Below are positions 16,519 through 26,150 of a DNA stretch of 64,000 bases, in pieces; position 1 is the stretch's first letter; each line of letters begins with the position of its first letter. Origin of the DNA: JACKAQ01 sp965227145. GTDB taxonomy: Bacteria; Calditrichota; Calditrichia; RBG-13-44-9; J075. A program made the position numbers and the translations under genes. The stretch lies in contig OZ245730.1 of assembly GCA_965227145.1 (NCBI GenBank), positions 1,054,001 to 1,118,000 on the forward strand, in the 5' to 3' direction. The notes under the pieces were generated by a model. That model saw nothing but the letters and a program-made list of their open reading frames with translations, searched no databases and was not told the origin of the DNA.

Positions 16519-16895
16519 ATTCAATCTGCCATTGCCAGCGCTTCTTTTTTCAACCGGATGCACAACGGTTCCATCCAAACAGCCCGCGAGAAATAACAGG
16601 TGCCACAATTTACATAAGCATCATCTGTTGTTTCTGTAATTAACAGTTTGATTTTACAAAGCTTAACTGATTTTTTTTGGTGATTTCGGTAGAAATGTGG
16701 CAGGTATTCAAAAAATAAGGATGTGAAAAAAATAGAGATAAGCTGCTGTTTAATTTGTATTTATAGATTTGTAAAATATGTGGCAAATGTTTTGCTAACA
16801 AATCAGGTGCTTTAATAATTAATGAGAAACAAAATGCAAAAAGAAACACATTCTACACACAGCAGCATAAAAGACGACCTTGCAGGGTTAAACCC
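16519..16895. other. AT-rich intergenic region upstream of rnfB
   Basis: About 375 bp with no credible gene. It should hold the promoter for rnfB. I searched it for TGAT-N4-ATCA and found only isolated TGAT half-sites (for example near 16652 and 16668). Confidence 0.45.
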
Positions 16896-17765
16896 ATGAC
16901 ACTATTTATTACATCTGTTACTGCTTTGGGCGGGTTAACCGTTCTCCTCGCGATCATCCTGATTTTTGCCAATAAAAAACTCTTCGTTTATGAAGATCCG
17001 CGCATCGACGTTGTGGAAGATATGTTGCCGCACGCCAACTGCGGTGCCTGCGGTTTTCCCGGCTGCCGCCCGTTTGCGGAAGCATTGGTGAAAAGCGAAG
17101 CGTTGCCCGGAAAATGCACCGTCAGTTCCGATGAAGGGCGCGAAAGTATCGCCAAATATTTGGGGGTGGATGTCGGTTCGGCAGAAAAAATAGTTGCCAG
17201 ATTAGCTTGTGCCGGCGGCATCAACGTTGCCCGCAATCGCGCCAAATACGAAGGGATGAATTCCTGCCGTGCGGCTGCGGTGGTAACCGGCGGGGGCAAA
17301 GGCTGTTTTTGGGGATGTTTGGGACTCGCCGATTGCGTAGTATCCTGCGATTTCGGCGCGATTTCGATGAACAAATTTTCGCTGCCGGTGGTGGATGAAG
17401 ACAAATGCACCGCCTGCAACGACTGTGTGGAAGTATGCCCGAAAGGGCTGTTCTCGTTGCAGCCAGCTAGCCGCAGATTGTGGGTGGCCTGCAAAAACGA
17501 GGAATTCGGCGACGGCATTCTGGAGGATTGCGAAGTGGGTTGCACCGCCTGCGGACGCTGCGCAATGGATGCTCCCGGCGATCTCATCGTGATGAAAAAT
17601 AACCTGCCACATGTTGATTACAGCAGAAATCATAACACCCGCGTGCCCATCGAGCGATGCCCGACCGGTGCCATCGTTTGGCTGGATAAAGAGAAAGGTC
17701 CCCAAAAGGGAAGGGAAAGCAAAAAGGTGATCCGCAAAGAAGCCATGCGCCCCGGAACAACATAA
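16896..17765 (+). CDS. rnfB: Rnf complex subunit B (ferredoxin-accepting Fe-S subunit)
   Basis: A 289-residue protein with one N-terminal membrane helix (about residues 4-26), then the RnfB signature A-N-C-G-A-C-G-F-P-G-C and a later P-G-K-C. A middle Cys-rich stretch (G-C-F-W-G-C-L-G-L-A-D-C-V-V-S-C) precedes two further clusters (C-T-A-C-N-D-C-V-E-V-C-P and C-T-A-C-G-R-C), and E-R-C-P-T-G-A-I closes the set. RnfB takes electrons from reduced ferredoxin. It is longer than E. coli RsxB and is separated from rnfCDGEA by the pyruvate oxidoreductase gene. No strong ribosome site is visible. Confidence 0.93.
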   Translation: MTLFITSVTALGGLTVLLAIILIFANKKLFVYEDPRIDVVEDMLPHANCGACGFPGCRPFAEALVKSEALPGKCTVSSDEGRESIAKYLGVDVGSAEKIVARLACAGGINVARNRAKYEGMNSCRAAAVVTGGGKGCFWGCLGLADCVVSCDFGAISMNKFSLPVVDEDKCTACNDCVEVCPKGLFSLQPASRRLWVACKNEEFGDGILEDCEVGCTACGRCAMDAPGDLIVMKNNLPHVDYSRNHNTRVPIERCPTGAIVWLDKEKGPQKGRESKKVIRKEAMRPGTT

Positions 17766-17775
17766 TTGCAACGGC

Positions 17776-17799
17776 GCAGCCGCCAAAAAAATCGGCTGT
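17776..17799 (+). terminator. weak hairpin between rnfB and the PFOR gene
   Basis: CAGCCG / CGGCTG (plus one wobble pair) forms a short stem over an A-rich 10-nt loop 10 bp after the rnfB stop. The following sequence is AT-rich but lacks a proper T-run, so it may be an attenuator or processing site rather than a full terminator. Confidence 0.35.
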
Positions 17800-17866
17800 A
17801 TTTGATATAAATTATTGAAAAATAGATAGATAAATCCACTGATAATATTTCATAAGGATGGGAACC

Positions 17867-20800
17867 ATGTTCAAAAAATCCAAAGAAAAACAAACGTTTA
17901 AATATCCGGGAACACGTGCTGCGATGGATGGCAACACTGCCGCCATTATGTGCGAGCGGGAATCCACCGATGCTGCAGGCGCGTATCCCATCACGCCATC
18001 CACCCAAATGGGTGAATATTGGGCGGAAGAAACAGCGAAAGGTCACATTAATATATCTGACCGTCCGCTGATTTTTGTTGAGCCGGAAGGCGAACACGCT
18101 GCCGCAGCCGTAACCGCCGGTTTATCGATGACCGGATTGCGGGCATCAAACTTTTCCTCAGGACAGGGCATTGCCTACATGCACGAATCGCTGTATGCCG
18201 CGGTTGGCAAGCGCCTCACTTATGTGCTGAACATCGGCGCACGCGCCATGACCAAATCGACATTAAACGTGCACGCCGGCCACGATGATTACCATTGCGT
18301 GGACGACACCGGATTTTTTCAACTGTTCGCAAAAAATGCCCAGCAGGTTGCGGATTTGAACATCATTTCGCACCGTGTTGCGGAACTGGCGCTCACGCCC
18401 GGCATTATTGCGCAGGACGGCTTTTTGACGACCCACCTCATCGAATCGCTGATGATTCCCGAACGCGAACTGATTGCAGAATACCTCGGTCGCCCGGATG
18501 ATATTATTGATACGCCTACAGCTGCACAGCGCATCATTTACGGCCCGCAACGCCGCCGCATTCCCGAACTGTGGGATGTGGACAATCCGGTGATGGCCGG
18601 CATCGTGCAAAACCAGGATTCGTATATGCAATCTGTTGCCGCACAACGCCCGTTCTTTTTCGATCACATTCAGCAATTGACCGATCAGGCGATGGAAGAA
18701 TTTTACGCATTGACCGGCCGCGATTACCGACGGGTGATGACCTATCGCACAGAAGACGCGGATTACCTGATTCTCGGTCAGGGCAGCGTAGTTTCCAGCG
18801 CCGAAGTGGTTGCCGATTATCTGCGCGAAACCCGCGGACTGAAAGTGGGCGTGGTCAATATGGTCATGTTCCGTCCCTTCCCCGGCGATCTGCTCGGTGG
18901 CGTTCTCAAAGGTAAAAAAGGCGTTGCCGTTCTGGAACGACTCGACCAACCGTTGGCTGTAGACCTGCCGCTGATGCGCGAAATTCGCGCCACGGTCACC
19001 AAATGCCTCGAAAATGGTCAGGAAAAAGGCAAAAACCTGCCGTATCCCGAACTGGAAGTTTACAAATCATCCGCCGAAGCACCGAAACTCTATTCCGGTT
19101 CGTTCGGTATGGGCAGCCGCGATTTGCAGCCGGAAGGTCTGATCGGCACCATCGAAAACATGCTGCCGGACGGCAAACAGAAAAAATTATTCTACCTCGG
19201 CATCGATTTTATCCGCGAAACAGCGATGACGCCGAAACAGGAAATTTATCAGCAAACCATCGAAGAATCGTATCCGAAAGTGAAGGAACTGGCGATTCGC
19301 GGCAGCGAAAATCCCAACCTGATTCCTCCTGGCGGCATCACCATCCGTTTGCACTCTGTTGGCGGTTGGGGAATGGTTACCACCGGTAAAAACATGGCGA
19401 TGACGTTGTTCGATCTGCTCGGTTATCACATCAAAGCCAATCCCAAATACGGTTCGGAGAAGAAAGGCCAGCCGACCACATTTTATCTCTCCGCAGCGCC
19501 GGAACCGATCCGCGTGAACTGCGAATATTATTTTGTGGACGTTGTGCTCTCGCCGGACCCGAACGTGTTCCATCACACCAACGCGCTCTCCGGATTGAAA
19601 AAAGGCGGCGTGTTCATTATCCAAAGCGAATACGAAAACGCAGACAAAGTGTGGTCGGAAATCCCGGTTCACTATCAGAAATTTATTGTTGATAACGATA
19701 TTAAAATTTTCTACATCGACGCGTTCAAAATTGCCCGCGAAGAAGCATCCGATCCGGAATTGCAATTCCGGATGCAGGGTAACGCCTTCCAGGGTGCATT
19801 TTTTGCCGCATCGCCGGTGATGGAAAAAACCGGCTTGAGCGAAGAAACATTGTTCAAATCGATTGAAGAACAATTGAATTACAAATTCGGTGGCAAAGGT
19901 CGTCGGGTTGTGGAAGATAACCTGCGCGTTGTGCGTCGCGGATTTGACGAAGTTCACGAAATTACGAATAAAACGGTTGGCGCCGGACTGGCTGCCAACG
20001 GCAACGGTAAAGTATCGAACGAACCCGCATTGCCGATGATGTTGAAACACATTCCGCAAAGCGAAGCGCCGACCACCGATATCCATCGTTTCTGGGAACA
20101 AACCGGCAGTTTTTATGCCCGCGGCATGGGTAACGATGTGATTACCGATCCGTTTATCGGGTTGAGTGTAATGCCGGCGGTCACCAGTGTTTTCCGCGAT
20201 ATGACCGGTATTCGTTTCAATCACCCGGAATGGGTGCCCGAAAATTGCACCGCCTGCGGCGATTGTTACACGGTTTGCCCGGATACGGCAATTCCCGGTT
20301 TGGTTAACGAAGTTGGCGAAGTGCTGGATACGGTCGTCAGCCGGGTGAAAAAAGCTGGTCACAGTGTCAAACACCTGCCCAAAGCCGTGCGCAAAATGGA
20401 AAGCAAACTGCACGAAATTCTCGGCGAATCCTCGGAAAAGGATAACGTTCGCAAAATGATCGGGCAGGCGATCCAAAGCACCATCAAAGACAGCGGTTTG
20501 AGCGGCGACGAACGGTCGGAATTGCAAAAAGAATTCCAGTTGTTCGAAGAAGCGCTGGGCGATTTCCAGTTCAGCATCACCCGCCCGTATTTCACGCTAT
20601 ATGAAAAGAAACAGAAAAACAGCGGCGGATTGTTCAGTATCACCGTTAATCCTTACACATGCAAAGGCTGTATGGAATGCGTTCAGGTCTGTAACGATGA
20701 CGCGTTGCGCGCTATCCCGCAGACCGGAACCACCGTCAAACGCCTGCAGGACGAATGGGATTTCTGGATGGATCTGCCGAACTCGGCGAAAAAATTCTCC

Positions 20801-22807
20801 CGCATCGACGATCTGGAAGAAGGCGTTGGCGCATTGCAAACCCTGCTGATGGACAAAAAGAACTACACCGCATTCGCCAGCGGCGACGGTGCATGTTTGG
20901 GTTGCGGCGAGAAAACTGTGGTTCACCTGTTTGTCGCAACAGTGGAAGCGCTCATGCAGCCGCGCGTTGCCAAACATATCGATTACATCGAAGAGCTGAT
21001 CGGCAAACTGGAAAAACACATCCAGTTTAAACTCGTGCAAAATATGGATGTTAGCGATGCATCTGCAATGGGTAAAATTGTTGAAGAATTGCAAGATGGC
21101 GATATCACACTCGCCGGCATCGCCAGCAAAATGGAAAAAATGCGCGGCAGCAACCCGATCGATCAGGATTGGTTGCGCCGGGTTACCCAGCTCATCGCCA
21201 AACTGAAAAACCTGAAATGGAAATATACCCAGGGCACGGTCGGCAAAGGCCGCGCGAATATGGGGATGCTCAACTCCACCGGTTGTACCTCCGTTTGGGG
21301 TGGCACCTATCCGTTCAACCCGTATCCGTTCCCGTGGGCAAACCACCTGTTCCAGGATGCCACATCGGTCGCATTGGGTATTTTCGAAGGTCATATGGCT
21401 AAAATGGCGGAAGGTTTTAAAGCCGTTCGCATTGCGGAACTGGAACTCGAAGGCAAATTCAAAGCCGAAGAACATGAGAATTATTTCCGCTATTTCAACT
21501 GGAAACAATTCAGCGATGCCGAATGGCTGCTCTGCCCGCCGGTAGTTGCGTTGGGCGGCGACGGTGCGATGTATGACATCGGATTCCAGAACCTCTCCCG
21601 CGCGTTAATGTCCGGCAAACCCATTAAAGTGGTGGTGGTGGATACGCAAGTTTACTCTAACACGGGCGGACAAGCCTGCACCTCCGGCTTCTTCGGACAG
21701 GTTTCGGATATGGCGCAATATGGCAAAGCCATTCAGGGTAAACAGGAAATTCGTAAAGAAATCGGGTTGATTGGCATGGCGCACCGCACCTCGTATGTGA
21801 TGCAGGCAACCGCCGCCAATCCCAACCACATGATCGAAGGATTTGTGCAGGGATTGATGGCTCGCCGACCGGCGCTGTTCAACCTGTACACGCCTTGCCA
21901 GCCGGAACACGGCATCGGCGATGATATGTCCTCGCATCAGGCAAAACTGGCTGTGGAAAGCCGGGCGTATCCGTTATTCCGTTACAATCCCGATAAAGGC
22001 AAAACGCCGCAGGAATGTTTCGAACTCGACGGAAACCCGGAAATGGACAAAATCTGGCCGAACTACACCCTCAATTATGTTGACGGTGGCCGCGAAAAAA
22101 CGCTGGAAGTGCCGATGACATTCGCAGATTTCGCACTGACCGAAGCACGTTTCCGGAAGCATTTCCGCAAAGTGCCGCAAGATGCATGGAACGAAAACAT
22201 GGTTCCGTTCAGCGAATTTCTGGATATGGACAAAGACGAACGCGAAGGCAAAGTGCCGTTTATCTGGGCTGTGGATCGCAAAAAACACCTCAGCCGGGTG
22301 ATGGTCGCCAGCGCGATTGTGGAATCCGCAGAAGATCGTCGTGATTTCTGGATCATGCTGAAAGCAATGGCCGGCGTTAAAGAAGCGGAAGCTCCGGTAG
22401 AAAATCTGGAAGAAAAGATTCGCAGAGAAGTTGTAGGCAACATTGCAGCCGGTTTGATGAAAATGGCCGGCGGTAGCGGCAACGGTTTCGAAGCATTGGC
22501 AAACGGTTCTGCCGCATCTGCTGCACCTGCGGAAGCCGCTCAGGCAACCAACGGCGAGCACATGTCGCCATGGATCGATACCGACGAATGCACCTCCTGC
22601 GATGAGTGCATCAAGCTGAACAACAAAATCTTTGCGTATAACGAGAACAAAAAAGCCTTTATCAAAGATCCCAACGCCGGACCGTATCAGGATATCGTGA
22701 AAGCGGCGGAAAAATGCACCGCGCAAGTGATCCACCCCGGATTGCCGGCAGATCGCTCCCAAAAGGACATCGACAAATGGATCAAACGGGCTGAAAAGTA
22801 TAACTAA
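17867..22807 (+). CDS. nifJ: giant pyruvate:ferredoxin oxidoreductase with fused C-terminal ferredoxin
   Basis: ATG 17867 is chosen over 17858 because AAGGA then has proper spacing; the protein is 1646 residues against the usual ~1170-1200. Order: TPP pyrimidine domain (Y-P-I-T-P-S-T-Q), central domain, CoA-type gamma domain (~residues 480-660), a two-cluster ferredoxin domain (C-T-A-C-G-D-C ~793, C-K-G-C-M-E-C ~930), then the Mg-TPP domain (A-C-L-G-C-G-E ~1007, G-G-D-G-A-M-Y-D-I-G, D-T-Q-V-Y-S-N-T-G-G-Q). About 80 extra residues separate the two clusters, and ~100 extra helical residues lie inside the TPP domain. After an Ala/Gly linker the C-terminus (~1570-1620) has C-T-S-C-D-E-C plus a distant Cys, a single-cluster ferredoxin. 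It makes acetyl-CoA and reduced ferredoxin from pyruvate. Confidence 0.93.
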   Translation: MFKKSKEKQTFKYPGTRAAMDGNTAAIMCERESTDAAGAYPITPSTQMGEYWAEETAKGHINISDRPLIFVEPEGEHAAAAVTAGLSMTGLRASNFSSGQGIAYMHESLYAAVGKRLTYVLNIGARAMTKSTLNVHAGHDDYHCVDDTGFFQLFAKNAQQVADLNIISHRVAELALTPGIIAQDGFLTTHLIESLMIPERELIAEYLGRPDDIIDTPTAAQRIIYGPQRRRIPELWDVDNPVMAGIVQNQDSYMQSVAAQRPFFFDHIQQLTDQAMEEFYALTGRDYRRVMTYRTEDADYLILGQGSVVSSAEVVADYLRETRGLKVGVVNMVMFRPFPGDLLGGVLKGKKGVAVLERLDQPLAVDLPLMREIRATVTKCLENGQEKGKNLPYPELEVYKSSAEAPKLYSGSFGMGSRDLQPEGLIGTIENMLPDGKQKKLFYLGIDFIRETAMTPKQEIYQQTIEESYPKVKELAIRGSENPNLIPPGGITIRLHSVGGWGMVTTGKNMAMTLFDLLGYHIKANPKYGSEKKGQPTTFYLSAAPEPIRVNCEYYFVDVVLSPDPNVFHHTNALSGLKKGGVFIIQSEYENADKVWSEIPVHYQKFIVDNDIKIFYIDAFKIAREEASDPELQFRMQGNAFQGAFFAASPVMEKTGLSEETLFKSIEEQLNYKFGGKGRRVVEDNLRVVRRGFDEVHEITNKTVGAGLAANGNGKVSNEPALPMMLKHIPQSEAPTTDIHRFWEQTGSFYARGMGNDVITDPFIGLSVMPAVTSVFRDMTGIRFNHPEWVPENCTACGDCYTVCPDTAIPGLVNEVGEVLDTVVSRVKKAGHSVKHLPKAVRKMESKLHEILGESSEKDNVRKMIGQAIQSTIKDSGLSGDERSELQKEFQLFEEALGDFQFSITRPYFTLYEKKQKNSGGLFSITVNPYTCKGCMECVQVCNDDALRAIPQTGTTVKRLQDEWDFWMDLPNSAKKFSRIDDLEEGVGALQTLLMDKKNYTAFASGDGACLGCGEKTVVHLFVATVEALMQPRVAKHIDYIEELIGKLEKHIQFKLVQNMDVSDASAMGKIVEELQDGDITLAGIASKMEKMRGSNPIDQDWLRRVTQLIAKLKNLKWKYTQGTVGKGRANMGMLNSTGCTSVWGGTYPFNPYPFPWANHLFQDATSVALGIFEGHMAKMAEGFKAVRIAELELEGKFKAEEHENYFRYFNWKQFSDAEWLLCPPVVALGGDGAMYDIGFQNLSRALMSGKPIKVVVVDTQVYSNTGGQACTSGFFGQVSDMAQYGKAIQGKQEIRKEIGLIGMAHRTSYVMQATAANPNHMIEGFVQGLMARRPALFNLYTPCQPEHGIGDDMSSHQAKLAVESRAYPLFRYNPDKGKTPQECFELDGNPEMDKIWPNYTLNYVDGGREKTLEVPMTFADFALTEARFRKHFRKVPQDAWNENMVPFSEFLDMDKDEREGKVPFIWAVDRKKHLSRVMVASAIVESAEDRRDFWIMLKAMAGVKEAEAPVENLEEKIRREVVGNIAAGLMKMAGGSGNGFEALANGSAASAAPAEAAQATNGEHMSPWIDTDECTSCDECIKLNNKIFAYNENKKAFIKDPNAGPYQDIVKAAEKCTAQVIHPGLPADRSQKDIDKWIKRAEKYN

Positions 22808-22821
22808 AGAAGCTAAACTGA

Positions 22822-22844
22822 GGGGCGGCCAAACCGGTCGCCCC
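22822..22844 (+). terminator. GC-rich hairpin between the PFOR gene and rnfC
   Basis: GGGGCGGCC / GGTCGCCCC with one G-T pair forms a 9-bp stem 15 bp after the stop. It is followed by AATTATTAC, not a T-run, so partial termination or 3' end protection is more likely than a full stop. It probably sets different transcript levels for PFOR and Rnf. Confidence 0.45.
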
Positions 22845-22875
22845 AATTATTACGGAAACTGAAACGAACGACGAA

Positions 22876-24219
22876 ATGTCTGTAAATACTAAATTTAAAT
22901 CATTTCCTCACGGTGTTCATCCGCCGGAAGCGAAAACGGAAACCAGCGCAATGCCCATTCGCCGATTCCCGTTCGCACCGGTGATGATTATCCCGCTTTC
23001 GCAGCACGCCGGTAAACCGGCAAAGCCCATCGTTAAAGAAGGGCAGGAAGTCGCCCGTGGGCAAAAAATTGCCGAACCGGACGGTTTTATGTCCGTTGCG
23101 ATGCACGCGCCGGCTTCCGGAACTATCAAACGGATTAACTGGGCACCCGCTTCCAACGGAAAAATGGTGATGAGCATTTACCTCCAGCCGTTTCCCGCAT
23201 CCGGGCAAGATGTTGCGGAAGGCACGCCCTGCGATTGGAAAACCGCCACGCCAGCCGAAATTCTGAACGCGATTCAGGATGCCGGCATTGTGGGGCTCGG
23301 TGGCGCCGCGTTCCCGACCCATGTGAAATTGAAAATTCCCGAGGGAAAATCAGCGGATACGGTGATTATCAACGGCATCGAATGCGAACCGTTTCTCACC
23401 ACAGATCACCGGGTGATGCTGGAGCAAACCGACGATATTTTTATGGGCATTCGTTATTTGATGAAAGTGACCGGTGTGCAGAAATGCATCATCGGCATTG
23501 AATCCAACAAACTGGATGCCGCCGAACGGCTGCGTAACGCGATTCCCGCGGACCTCGCCGGAAACACGACTGTTGAGGTTCTGACGGTAAAATATCCGCA
23601 GGGTGCGGAAAAAATGCTTATCAAAGCGTTGCTGAATCGCGAAGTGCCATCCGGCGGTTTGCCGGTGGATGTGCAGGCGGTGGTCATCAACGTGGCAACG
23701 ACTGCGGAAATCGGGCGGTTACTGCCGCACGGTCGCGGTATTCAGGAACGCGTGATCACGATTACCGGTCCGGGTATCACCAAAAAAGGCAATTATCTGA
23801 TTCCGATCGGTACGCCGCTGCGTTACGCGTTGGAGCAAGCCGGCGTGAAAGCAGATGTCAGCCGGGTTTTTCTCGGTGGTCCGATGATGGGGCAATCCGT
23901 TTCCAGTCTCGATATTCCGATTACCAAAGGCACATCCGGCATCGTCGCATTCACCGAAGCGGAAACCGCGAGTACCCAGCAAAAGGTATTTCCGTGCATC
24001 AAATGCGCCTATTGTGTGGATGCATGCCCGATTTTTCTCAATCCTTCGCGATTGGGAATGCTCGCCAAAAATGGCGATTACGAAAAAATGATGGAAGAGT
24101 ATCACTTATTCGACTGTTTTGAGTGCGGCTCCTGTTCGTATGTTTGCCCGTCGCATATCCCGCTGGTGCAGTATTTTCGCATCGCCAAAGGCGTTTTACG
24201 CGAGAAAAAAGCATCCTGA
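22876..24219 (+). CDS. rnfC: Rnf complex subunit C (NADH/flavin Fe-S subunit)
   Basis: 447 residues. The N-terminus (F-P-H-G-V-H-P-P-E-x-K) is the RnfC signature, followed by a biotinyl-like fold and the NuoF-like FMN/NADH-binding core (G-L-G-G-A-A-F-P-T-H-x-K, then I-N-G-I-E-C-E-P). Near the end are two [4Fe-4S] motifs, C-I-K-C-A-Y-C-V-D-A-C-P and C-F-E-C-G-S-C-S-Y-V-C-P. RnfC is the NAD+-reducing end of the pump. The short C-terminal tail lacks the Ala-rich repeat of the gammaproteobacterial form. Confidence 0.96.
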   Translation: MSVNTKFKSFPHGVHPPEAKTETSAMPIRRFPFAPVMIIPLSQHAGKPAKPIVKEGQEVARGQKIAEPDGFMSVAMHAPASGTIKRINWAPASNGKMVMSIYLQPFPASGQDVAEGTPCDWKTATPAEILNAIQDAGIVGLGGAAFPTHVKLKIPEGKSADTVIINGIECEPFLTTDHRVMLEQTDDIFMGIRYLMKVTGVQKCIIGIESNKLDAAERLRNAIPADLAGNTTVEVLTVKYPQGAEKMLIKALLNREVPSGGLPVDVQAVVINVATTAEIGRLLPHGRGIQERVITITGPGITKKGNYLIPIGTPLRYALEQAGVKADVSRVFLGGPMMGQSVSSLDIPITKGTSGIVAFTEAETASTQQKVFPCIKCAYCVDACPIFLNPSRLGMLAKNGDYEKMMEEYHLFDCFECGSCSYVCPSHIPLVQYFRIAKGVLREKKAS

Positions 24220-24328
24220 TGCGTTCGGTCGGGGCATGGCGTTGACAAGCCCAACAAATAATACCGGTAGTTGAGCGGCGCCTCAATACAATTTTGATTC
24301 GGTAACAGCACAAAACGAAAAACTAATT

Positions 24329-25351
24329 ATGAGCATCAACAAAACACTGGAAATACACACTTCACCGCATATCAGCAGCGGATCGAGCACCGATGTCATC
24401 ATGCGCAACGTTGTATTCGCGCTGCTGCCGGTTGCCGGATTTGCGATTTATGCATTCGGGCTGGTTGCGCTGCTTTCGCTGACAATGGCGACGGCATCCG
24501 CGGTGCTGACAGAACATTTTTTGTGCAGATTTAACGGCAAAGAAAGCACAATCGGCGATTGGTCAGCCGCCATCACCGGATTGATTTACGGGTTGACCCT
24601 GCCGCCCGGACTACCACTGTGGATGGTCGCGTTTGGCGGGATTATCGCGATCGCGCTGGGCAAATTTTTGTTCGGCGGACTCGGCATGAACATGTTCAAC
24701 CCTGCGTTGGTGGGGCGTGCATTATTGCAAGCTGCCTTTCCGGTAGCGATAACCACCTGGCATCCCGTTTTTGCGGCAGATCGCTTTACATCACTGCCTA
24801 GCTCAACATTTACATTCCCGTTTACCGTTCCGGTTTACGATGCGGTTACCGGCGCAACGCCGCTTTCTGCAATGAAGTTCGATCACCAGTTTGCCTCAGC
24901 ATACGATCTCGTCTTTGGATTAACCACCGGCTCACTCGGCGAAACCAGCGGACTGATTATTTTACTGGGCGGTATTTATCTGGCTGCCCGGAAAATGCTC
25001 AACTGGCGAATTCCGGCATCTATTTTTGTGACGGTGGCAGCGCTGAGCAGCGTATTTTATCTGATCAATCCGGAAATTTATCCATCACCAATGTTTATGT
25101 TGTTCTCCGGCGGTTTGATGTATGGCGCTGTTTTTATGGCAACGGATATGGTGGCATCGCCGGTTACAACACCGGGCGTAATTATTTACGGTGCAATTAT
25201 CGGGCTGTTGGTGGTGGTGATCCGGCTGTGGGGCGGTTTACCGGAAGGCGTGATGTATGCCATTCTGTTCGCCAATGCGGCGTCGCCACAAATAGACCGG
25301 TTGATTCAACCGAGGGTTTACGGGACAAAAAAAGTTGCCAAAAAAGCGTAA
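24329..25351 (+). CDS. rnfD: Rnf complex subunit D (FMN-bearing membrane subunit)
   Basis: A 340-residue membrane protein with about nine or ten helices, homologous to NqrB. The V-T-G-A-T-P-L motif places the covalently attached FMN on Thr177. The conserved G-G-L-G-M-N-M-F-N-P-A-L-V-G-R-A loop is present. Subunit D is thought to form the ion path together with the flavin. It lies 109 bp after rnfC and 61 bp before rnfG. Confidence 0.95.
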   Translation: MSINKTLEIHTSPHISSGSSTDVIMRNVVFALLPVAGFAIYAFGLVALLSLTMATASAVLTEHFLCRFNGKESTIGDWSAAITGLIYGLTLPPGLPLWMVAFGGIIAIALGKFLFGGLGMNMFNPALVGRALLQAAFPVAITTWHPVFAADRFTSLPSSTFTFPFTVPVYDAVTGATPLSAMKFDHQFASAYDLVFGLTTGSLGETSGLIILLGGIYLAARKMLNWRIPASIFVTVAALSSVFYLINPEIYPSPMFMLFSGGLMYGAVFMATDMVASPVTTPGVIIYGAIIGLLVVVIRLWGGLPEGVMYAILFANAASPQIDRLIQPRVYGTKKVAKKA

Positions 25352-25412
25352 CGCTTATTTTATTTGATATTCAAAAATGCGATTAACTGCAGAATAAATA
25401 ATAGGTTAAAAC

Positions 25413-26129
25413 ATGAGTCAACCAGACTTGCAAAACATGACGGATCAGCCAAACACCTGGCATATGTTGCGGGCGATGGGCGGCGTGGGAATTCTGTGTG
25501 CGGTTTTGATTGTGTTCACTTTTCAGGCGACACTCCCGGCAATCGAAACAAATAAAGCTGCTGCATTGGAAAAAGCAATTTTTGCTGTAATTCCTGGCGC
25601 TTCAACAAAAATTGCCTTTAAGTTGAATGAAAACAAACAGTTCGAAGAAGTTGAAAAAGCCGAAAAAGGTGTGCGTGTTGTTTACGCCGGATACAACGAT
25701 CAAAATGAATTGGTTGGTGTCGCTATCGAAGCCAATGGTCAGGGATTTCAGGATATTATCCGGGTTATTTACGGCTACTCGCCCGAATCGCAAGCCATCA
25801 TCGGGTTTCAGGTGCTGGAAAGCAAGGAAACACCGGGTTTGGGCGATAAAATCGAAAAAGATGCGGATTTTCTAAAAAACTTTGAGGCTCTGGACGTTTC
25901 AGTAATGGATGACTTTTCGGCGGTAAAAAATCCCGTTGAATGGGTCAAAAAAGGTGAAAAAACAAATCCGTGGCAAGTTGACAATATCACCGGTGCAACC
26001 ATTTCATCCAAAGCAATTGCCAATTTGCTGCGCAACAATACCGGCGAAATAATTCCGTTGCTGGTCCAAAATATCGAAACATTGAAAAATGCCAAAACCG
26101 CAACGGATTTATCCGCGGTTCAGCACTGA
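25413..26129 (+). CDS. rnfG: Rnf complex subunit G (covalent FMN, periplasmic domain)
   Basis: 238 residues: one N-terminal membrane helix (about residues 22-42) then an exported FMN-binding domain. I-T-G-A-T-I-S-S gives the flavinylation site at Thr196. F-Q-D-I-I-R-V-I-Y-G and S-K-E-T-P-G-L-G-D-K are further family motifs. The protein is a homologue of NqrC and transfers electrons between RnfD and the membrane [2Fe-2S] centre. Flavin attachment needs an ApbE transferase, which is not in this window. Confidence 0.94.
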   Translation: MSQPDLQNMTDQPNTWHMLRAMGGVGILCAVLIVFTFQATLPAIETNKAAALEKAIFAVIPGASTKIAFKLNENKQFEEVEKAEKGVRVVYAGYNDQNELVGVAIEANGQGFQDIIRVIYGYSPESQAIIGFQVLESKETPGLGDKIEKDADFLKNFEALDVSVMDDFSAVKNPVEWVKKGEKTNPWQVDNITGATISSKAIANLLRNNTGEIIPLLVQNIETLKNAKTATDLSAVQH

Positions 26130-26150
26130 AAACCAATCAGGTAATGACAT

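Noticed and set aside
16519..16895. FNR-type box before rnfB
   Set aside because: Only isolated TGAT half-sites are present; no TGAT-N4-ATCA arrangement could be found.
19187..20527. 446-codon open frame opposite the PFOR gene
   Set aside because: Antisense shadow; composition is that of reversed coding sequence and it covers conserved cluster motifs of the real gene.
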